Below, one piece after another: positions 57,286 through 64,000 of a stretch of DNA of 64,000 nt. The translations under genes were made by a program, and so were the position numbers. The DNA comes from Persea americana (lineage: Eukaryota; Streptophyta; Magnoliopsida; Laurales; Lauraceae). Where the stretch lies: the NCBI GenBank assembly GCA_029852735.1, contig CM056809.1, positions 24,609,444-24,673,443 on the forward strand. The letters run 5' to 3'. The notes under the pieces are model-generated. The model was not told the origin of the DNA and searched no databases. It was given only the letters and a program-made list of their open reading frames with translations. The stretch's first letter is position 1. Each line of letters begins with the position of its first letter.

Positions 57286-58638
57286 ATATTCCTATCTTCC
57301 TGGAATTTTTATCTCTTTGCTGACTCATATCAACTATTCTTTGGAAAAATTTTCCAACTCAAACTCTATCTAGGATTTCATCTAGAATACTCCTTTTGAA
57401 TTTTAAATATTGATAGGAAGGAATCTTCTGAGAACTTGGAAATAGAGAGAGAAAGAATTTTCCAACTTTTTGTGCAGCAATAGTGGGACCCAGCCTTTAC
57501 GGGGTGTGCATAGGGAAGCACGACGGTGTGGTTCCCTTTTTCTTCTTTTTTATTCTTCTTCAAATTTCTCTCTATGTGGGCCCCCGTTGCTATGATAATC
57601 CCTACACAGTGAAACAACTAAATCACTAGTAAAGAATTAAATAAAAGCACTATGCATTCTATGCATGGGCCCTACCCAATGCAATTTATGCCTAATGAAT
57701 TAATGCAATGGGGCCACAATACTTAGAGTCTAATTGGTGGGACCCAAGGGTGATGCAAACCATCAACTTCACAAATTCGTGCAAGACTAATGGTTTTTTA
57801 CTGTTTTTTACTGAAATTCCAAATCTATGCCCATATGCATGAAATCATGATGCGATTTTTCCTAATTAAGTCCCAAATGCAAGTGAAATGATGGCCTTTT
57901 TTACTCAATTTTGTGGACTTATTTGTATACAATTTATTTTTGTAATAATAATGAGATAACGTTAATAAATGAAAGGAAACAGTGTTTACAGGAGGAAAGT
58001 CGTTCGTGCATGAAATTAAAAAGATAACCTTCCTTTTTTTAAGTCTACATCCTCTGTCACACCTAATACACTCCCAACTATATAACACATGGTAGCTGTT
58101 TTTTTATAATATTATTATTGGAATTTAGATGCATGGTGGAATTGCTGAATGTTCCCTCGTAAGGGAGCATTTAGAGATTCGACCAAAAGGCAAAGTGACT
58201 AGAATTTCAAATTTTAGATGGTTGGGATTTTGAAACTCATATGAACAAATAAGGCATTTGCAAATGTCAAAAGATAGAACATCAAATTATGTAAAAAAGA
58301 AAACCCCAACACCTTAAACTCTTGTAAAAAAATCCTGGCAAAAATACAAGACCATGCATGAGAGATGATTCAGACCATATCTATAGTTAATGTCATCCCC
58401 TGCACATATATCCTGAGTTTTCAGTTTAATAGATGCGGGTCTCATCACACAATTGATCACATCGTGATGGAAACCGTGATTAACAACGTGTCAACAACAA
58501 TAATCCCACTTTTTACAAAAAATCAAATAAAATAGAACAATTACGGCACATTAGGGCCCAATCATGTTTTCGTCATTTGCTCGATCAGACGGTAAGACCC
58601 ACTCCTTTCAATTGAGACTTGATGATTTATCAAGGAAA

Positions 58639-58909
58639 GCCCTTAATTGAGCAATATTCACACATCAAATCAGGTTGTAATGTATTTGCTATTTTTGTTT
58701 ACTTTCTTTGTGATTAAAGCCATTTTTTAATTGCGATTGTTGTGCAGAACCACAAATGTCATGAGGAATCCATTGTCAAAGCTGGTAACCTTACATTATC
58801 TCATTCATTTCGTGCCAATAAATAAATCATTTCAGTAGTTTTAAGCTACTGATATGTCAAAGTTCAAGTAAGAGAAATGGGTGTTTGTGTTCTAAACTAT
58901 AGAATGCTG
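58639..58909. repeat. Direct repeat flanking the Copia element, copy 2
   Basis: Partner of 49858-50128, same orientation, 8.8 kb away. Both copies carry TTGTGCAG- or CGTGCAG-type pyrimidine-AG sequence before ACCACAAATG, reminiscent of a splice acceptor, so they could derive from a former gene segment. Confidence 0.8.
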
Positions 58910-59207
58910 TGTGGCTGTTTTCCTCGAGTTTTAAACCGTTAAAAAGGCGTGACAGGTATTTTTCACCTACTTAAGGTCATATACACTTCTTTAAAAAAAA
59001 AAAAAAATTGCCTTTTGGTTTGAATAGATGTAAATAGGGTTTTTTTTTTTACTGGGAAAAAATAGCTTGAACTTTGAAGTGAAAGTGGGAGGCCCAAGCT
59101 TTTGATATTGACAAGAAATGCCTACCCACCACTTTTTGTTTTTATTTTTACTTTTTTGCCCACAAATGGAAAACCCAAGTTAAAAAAACTGAGCTAGGCA
59201 AGAACCA

Positions 59208-59410
59208 CCTCTTACTCTAGTGGTAAGAGGCATAAGAGCTGCATATTCTTACCTGCATGTTCTATGTTTGAACGCGGGCAGACACCTTTCCTCATCTGAT
59301 ATCTCACCAAACATCTACTTCCCTCTTCAGAGGACCTCCCACCTCTCCCAAGGTTTTACTCCTCTCACCCGAGGGCCCAGTCCCTCCCTAAGCTGGGATA
59401 CTAGAAAAAA
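59208..59410 (+). mobile_element. tRNA-derived SINE-like element
   Basis: CTCTAGTGGTAAGAGGCATA is a good A-box region and GTTTGAACGCGGGC about 45 bases on is close to a B-box (GGTTCGAATCC type). It continues into C/T-rich sequence and ends in an A run at 59404-59411. No target duplication found. Confidence 0.45.
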
Positions 59411-60724
59411 AAATCCCAGCTAGAGACGCTTTTCCCGATGAAGTTGCAATTCAAAAATCCGCGAACTTAGAGGTTTGAGCACAGAAATTGACCCAACTAT
59501 GAACTATGGCACAGGGTTTCATCCGCGAAAGAGGGAATAAAAGAGTGAAGGATATTGCATCAGATTGCTTGAAAGATTTGATGATGATAAAGAGGTGCAT
59601 GATCCAAGTAGAGAAAAGGAAGTTTGAGGCAAAGATGACAATTTTCCCAGTGATCGTCCTATCACAAAATATAAGTCACCAATAGCAGCTCATGGACTTC
59701 CAATTCATTCCGACATTGATATGGACATACATCTCTTCAGGATCTAAGAGACACTTGCGTTTGTCAGCTTCCATTGTCTCCGTTGGAAACAACCTTTATA
59801 ACCTACAGACCCTGAATTAAAAAAATTACTCCCATCTGTATAGCCTCAACATCTTCTTCGGCTTCCTTTGAAAAAACCTAATTGAGCCTGATGTCCAAAC
59901 CAATGTCAATAGTGTCAGGGGAGTAGGTGCTTTTAGTGGGTGTTGAAAGCCAAAACAAAAGGGGTGTATGGGTTTGATAGGTGCAAAGCGGATCTTTGAC
60001 CCAAATTATATTAGGATGTGTTGAAGTTTTGGCTGGTCTGACTTGCCTCTTAGTTAATATAATTATATATGTTGCTTAATAAGTTATGATGCATAAAACT
60101 TAGGTGGTGAAGCTGCTAGTGAATAACAGAAAAGTTGAAAACCGCCCAACTTAGAATGTGCCTTGTTTTGTCTTCAACCAGATCGGTGTGATGGAGTTAA
60201 TGAGTTATACTAAACCTGCCTCATCCCTCATGACAACAAGGTGTTAATTACAATGCTATTAATTAGGTCAGGTTGGTTTTAGCTTGGATTGATTTGTCAA
60301 TCAGCAGGAATTCTTCAACCCCAGCCCTCCGGGTCGGTTGGTGAGTTGGGTCACAAATTTCCACCTTTTCTTGAGAGACAAGGAAAGCTGTACTCCTTGG
60401 TATTTACTTTTCCTAACCACCCGTTGTGATTGACCCACTTGATGAATGGACCATCCTCGTTTTCCAACCAAATCTCATCTGACAGGGTCCCAACCTCTCT
60501 ACATGACCTTTTTGTTTTTTTGGGTGGGGCAAAACTCTCTACATGTCAATTCAGGTCATTGAAAGCCGGCCTTCATTTTGCATTAAAATTAATAATGAAC
60601 TATTATAAGTAAATGTTTTAGCCACTTTTTTTTTTTTTTTGGTTTAATCCACTAATTGATATTGCTTTCTTTTTTTCAATACACCTATGAATATTGGTTC
60701 CTTAGGGCCTTTTTGCTTGCTACA

Positions 60725-63446
60725 TGTATCACATCCCGGTCCCGAGATTGTATGCAATCCCCGAGGTGTGACATGTGTACTCCCATGACATTCGCACCTG
60801 TCTCGGGTCAAGCACTAGTCACGAAGGATGAAATTCCACTTTGTGGGACATGCTCATAGGAATCTGTACCTGTACATATTCAAAGAGGAAGCATCTAAAA
60901 CCATACAATTGTCGGTATCATATCATTAATTGTTCATAGCATTCAAGTTTGTACGCTAGAGATAATTTCATTTTCTATAAAGAAGTAGAGATCATAAAAC
61001 TTACTCTACCTCACTATTACAAAAGTATATGTAAAGAAAGTATTTCCCAAAAGTATTCTAACAACATATACACACTAATCAAATCCAAAATCGACATAGA
61101 AGATTTTCGTAGATTGCCCTCAAAAGAAAAACTTATGACGCTCTCTAGCACATGGTTAAACAGCACCCTCAGCTGCCCATTCTGTTAGGCCTGTCGGTAC
61201 CTCATTGGCCTCCTCTCCCTTTGTGGTCTACTCAAGACCGAGAGTGGGGCTTGCATCCGTAACACCAAGAATAGCCAGTAAATATAATGATTTAGCAAGT
61301 ATACACAATAAAAATCTATGTATATTTATCAATTTAGAATTTATAACAATAGATTGAAAGAGAGCATATAAAGGTAAACTAGGCAATTATGCAATCGAAA
61401 TAATCATGCTTTTAAGAATCCATGATGGATAACATTATACAATCTAGTTGGTTACCATATAAGCTAATCCCTCCTCTCCATTAGAGAGAGAATCACATTG
61501 GGATGTCACCAGTGATCCGACCAAAGGTTCAACTGACTATCGGGTCCTGGAGTTTTGGTGCTCTAGACTGTCAACTGTGCCGTGACTTTAACATTACTAA
61601 GCCAATAGTCACCCCGTTGGACATCGTCCAGTCAAAGCTAAGTGGTACCGACTCATTCGAATCAACTAATAATATGTACTTGAGTAGACTACGCTATCCA
61701 TTCATACAATACCATCCAATCATTCATTTTCCATTCACAATCTATTTAAGACTTCTTAATTTACAATACGATTGGAATACATTAGCAATGTATGTTGATT
61801 CGGTTTAGTATATAAAGGGAGTACAATCTATGCAGGTGAAGTCATGAATATAATAAATCAATATGCACATGCTTTATAAATCAAGGGAGTCAAGAACTTT
61901 TACTAGCCATACTATTCTAAGTGTTCACCTCTCATCACCATTCAATGCATTATAAATTATAGTATTCAATATACCGCAATCCTTAATTTGGTGCCACATT
62001 GTTCATACAATGTACATTGAATTACCATAATTAATAATCATGGCATAGGGATGAATCAAACAAGCGCTGGACATGCGAATATCCTTGCCTCAAAAGGACT
62101 CCCATGTCAGGGGTAATTTCCAGTGGTCAATATGAAATGAAAGGTTCCATTGGAAAGTCCTACAAGGTCCTCTAAAATTTCCTACAATTTAGGGGTTTCT
62201 GATTGGCCGGTCACTTGGCAGCTAGCTGCCTGGTGACCACTTGGTTAGCCGCCAAGTGACTGCCTGGTCACCGTGGTCCGACTGTCTTTTTTCCACATTC
62301 TGGAATTCTGATATTCGTCTGGGAGGCTAACCGCCAGGTGATCGCTCAGCTACGATCAAAACCTTAATTTTTTTTATTTTTTTTTGAACTCTTTCTAAAG
62401 CTTTAACATTTCCTTATATTCCCAGACATCACCCATTCCAATCCTCCATGAAGATTGAAGTCTAAATACTCATTCACCTTAATTCCATCCCATTTCATCT
62501 CAATAAATTCCTAATACCCATTACAAAGGCAATTTTCCAAAATCCAATACCAATTTAACATTATACCCATACAAGAGGCTGAGAATATCAAGATTGAATT
62601 GGGATAGCAGGATCAACTGATAACAACAACATGCATTGAAAATTAGAGCTTATACTTGCCTTGTGATAAAGCTTTCTCACACTCTATCTTTTTCTTGAGC
62701 CCAACAAATGAAAACCCCCAATATCAAACCTTACTAAGAATGCAATGCCAAAATGAACTATTAAAATGCATGCATGTGAGATAGATGAGTTCCTTGATTC
62801 AATTGCAACTTAAAAGTCCGAGACAAGGATGAAATTCTTACCAATTCTAATGAGAGGAGATCTGAGCTTGGAGTTCTTGTCAATTTAATGGAATGGAAAG
62901 GTGTAATAAGAGGTGGAGAAGCAAGATTTCACTCCCAAACTCACACGCAATCCTCTCTTGGATAAATTGAGAAGAGAGAATGAAGAAATGAGAGAGCGAG
63001 GTTCTTTCATCTCAAATGACTGCATAGATCGTTGGGCATGAGAAATGGTGGGTTTAAGATATTTTTGTTTAAGTCTATAAGAAAGTCCATATCCCTTTGA
63101 CCATTTACATTTTAAGTCAAATGATGAGCTATTACACTTAATTGAGGTCAAATGAAAAAGTGTCAATATGAAAGACGGTGTGTTCAACGAGACACACGCG
63201 ATGGTGCCAAGATGACATGCATATGATGCAAGATCAGAAATTTTGAATTTACGAAAAAATCATTGGCTTCACTTAAAGGGGCCAATCCATGCTCAAACTA
63301 CCTACCCAAGACTCAAGGTCTAACCCAAAAGCTAGAGCAGAACTAAATTACGCTAAAAAGACTTAACTCGTATCTAAGCATATTTAATTTTACTAAAATA
63401 TAATTAATTAAGGTTAAACACAATTAAATTGGGTCAGGGTGTAACA
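60725..63446 (-). mobile_element. Long Gypsy-type LTR (possible solo LTR)
   Basis: On the minus strand the segment starts TGTTACACCCTGACCCAATT at 63446 and ends GGGATGTGATACA at 60725, so it has TG...CA ends 2.7 kb apart. Its start resembles that of the remnant at 1.2-2.06 kb. The inner part has repeated GCCAAGTGAC/CCTGGTCACC words (62200-62350). There are no coding domains and no matching 5-bp flanks (CTACA, ATGTG). Either a solo LTR with decayed target sites or a joined pair of fragments. Confidence 0.4.
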
Positions 63447-64000
63447 ATGTGTTTGATTTCAAGCATATAACACATGTTTGTATATATATGTGTGATAAAG
63501 TAAAGAAAAGATAAAAGTTACATTATAGTAAAGGTGAGATAGAGTATGAAGTGAAGTAAAATGGGAGATAAAGTGGTTAAGTGGTTACATTTTGTCTTAA
63601 CTTTATATACTTTATCATGACGTTATATGGTAAAGAAAAAGTGGTAAAAAAAATAAGGGACTTTTATAAAAGAATTAAGCTTAGATTTTAATTAAACGAT
63701 TTTACAAAGGAAAAGTATAAAATGACGAATAAGTTGTTAGTACATTTTTTTGACGAAATTACCCTTGTTGATGATATCGTCAGACACAAAACTCATTTTT
63801 TCAAACCTTGCACTTTATATCCTTCCATTACAAATGCAAAAAGAACATGAGCAATATGACAAAGAATAAACTAAGGGGAGAAATAAACTCAATCTTCCAT
63901 ACAAAATGCAATGATTTTTATAATAGTTAATAATACCTCTATTGAAAAGAAATTGCACAACATGGCTACCAATACGTTGCTCACAAACATCAAGACCTAT
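63447..64000. other. AT-rich end of window, no gene seen
   Basis: Simple AT-rich DNA with (TATA)n near 63479-63490 and a GTAAAG/GATAAAG-rich patch. No feature supported. Confidence 0.5.

Larger units (their letters stand above)
57291..60724. other. Intergenic, no gene seen
   Basis: AT-rich with poly-A/T runs (58992-59006, 59040-59050). Holds the second copy of the 270-bp direct repeat (58639-58909) and a SINE-like fragment (59208-59410). The remaining frames are short and unlike known proteins. Confidence 0.5.

Noticed and set aside
1..64000. CRISPR arrays, bacterial operons or phage genes
   Set aside because: No regularly spaced repeats and no bacterial gene organisation; all genes are spliced plant genes.

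Overview
The window is nuclear DNA of a flowering plant, most likely a woody non-grass species. Four intact multi-exon genes have GT-AG introns and plant-specific families, with TE-filled introns up to 4.4 kb. The intergenic DNA is AT-rich and full of retrotransposon and small DNA-transposon debris. I cannot name the species; the long TE-laden introns fit a magnoliid or early-diverging eudicot, but that is a guess. All gene models below were spliced by hand from the sequence; exon lengths and phases add up in every intact model.

Layout. 1-8.3 kb is repeat DNA: the right part of a hAT-like element carrying a gene-like leader, an LTR-like remnant, a long-TIR (Mutator-like) element, a 317-bp hAT-like element, and a nested 2x2 tandem duplication that carries one small transposon in all four units. 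8.99-15.68 kb (+) is a six-exon BAH/Agenet chromatin-reader gene. 19.25-25.62 kb (-) is a four-exon ACD11-like sphingolipid-transfer gene, with a LINE insertion whose target duplication ends a few bases from a splice donor. 28.63-34.50 kb (+) is a four-exon 14-3-3 gene of the non-epsilon (omega-like) type. 36.36-38.08 kb (-) is a decayed R2R3-MYB (MYB27-like) pseudogene with at least three lesions. 38.2-41.2 kb holds two hAT-like elements with 8-bp target duplications. 45.66-48.58 kb (-) is a five-exon CURT1 thylakoid-curvature gene with a compact G-box/GATA promoter. 51.2-57.3 kb (+) is a complete-length but dead Copia retrotransposon (198-bp LTRs, ATATT target duplication, RT active site changed to NN). 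It is bracketed by a diverged 270-bp direct repeat. 60.7-63.4 kb (-) looks like a long Gypsy-type LTR.

The genes do not form a pathway: chromatin reading, sphingolipid/cell-death control, phosphoprotein binding and thylakoid architecture are unrelated jobs and the order looks like ordinary gene spacing. The common theme is transposition. At least six nonautonomous hAT-like elements with different GC-rich 'word' repeats sit next to or inside genes, and every large intron has retroelement fragments. I found no clearly novel biological system. The most unusual items are the 'word-repeat' hAT-like elements, the nested duplication with its paired 47-codon ORFs, and the LINE placed at a splice donor.
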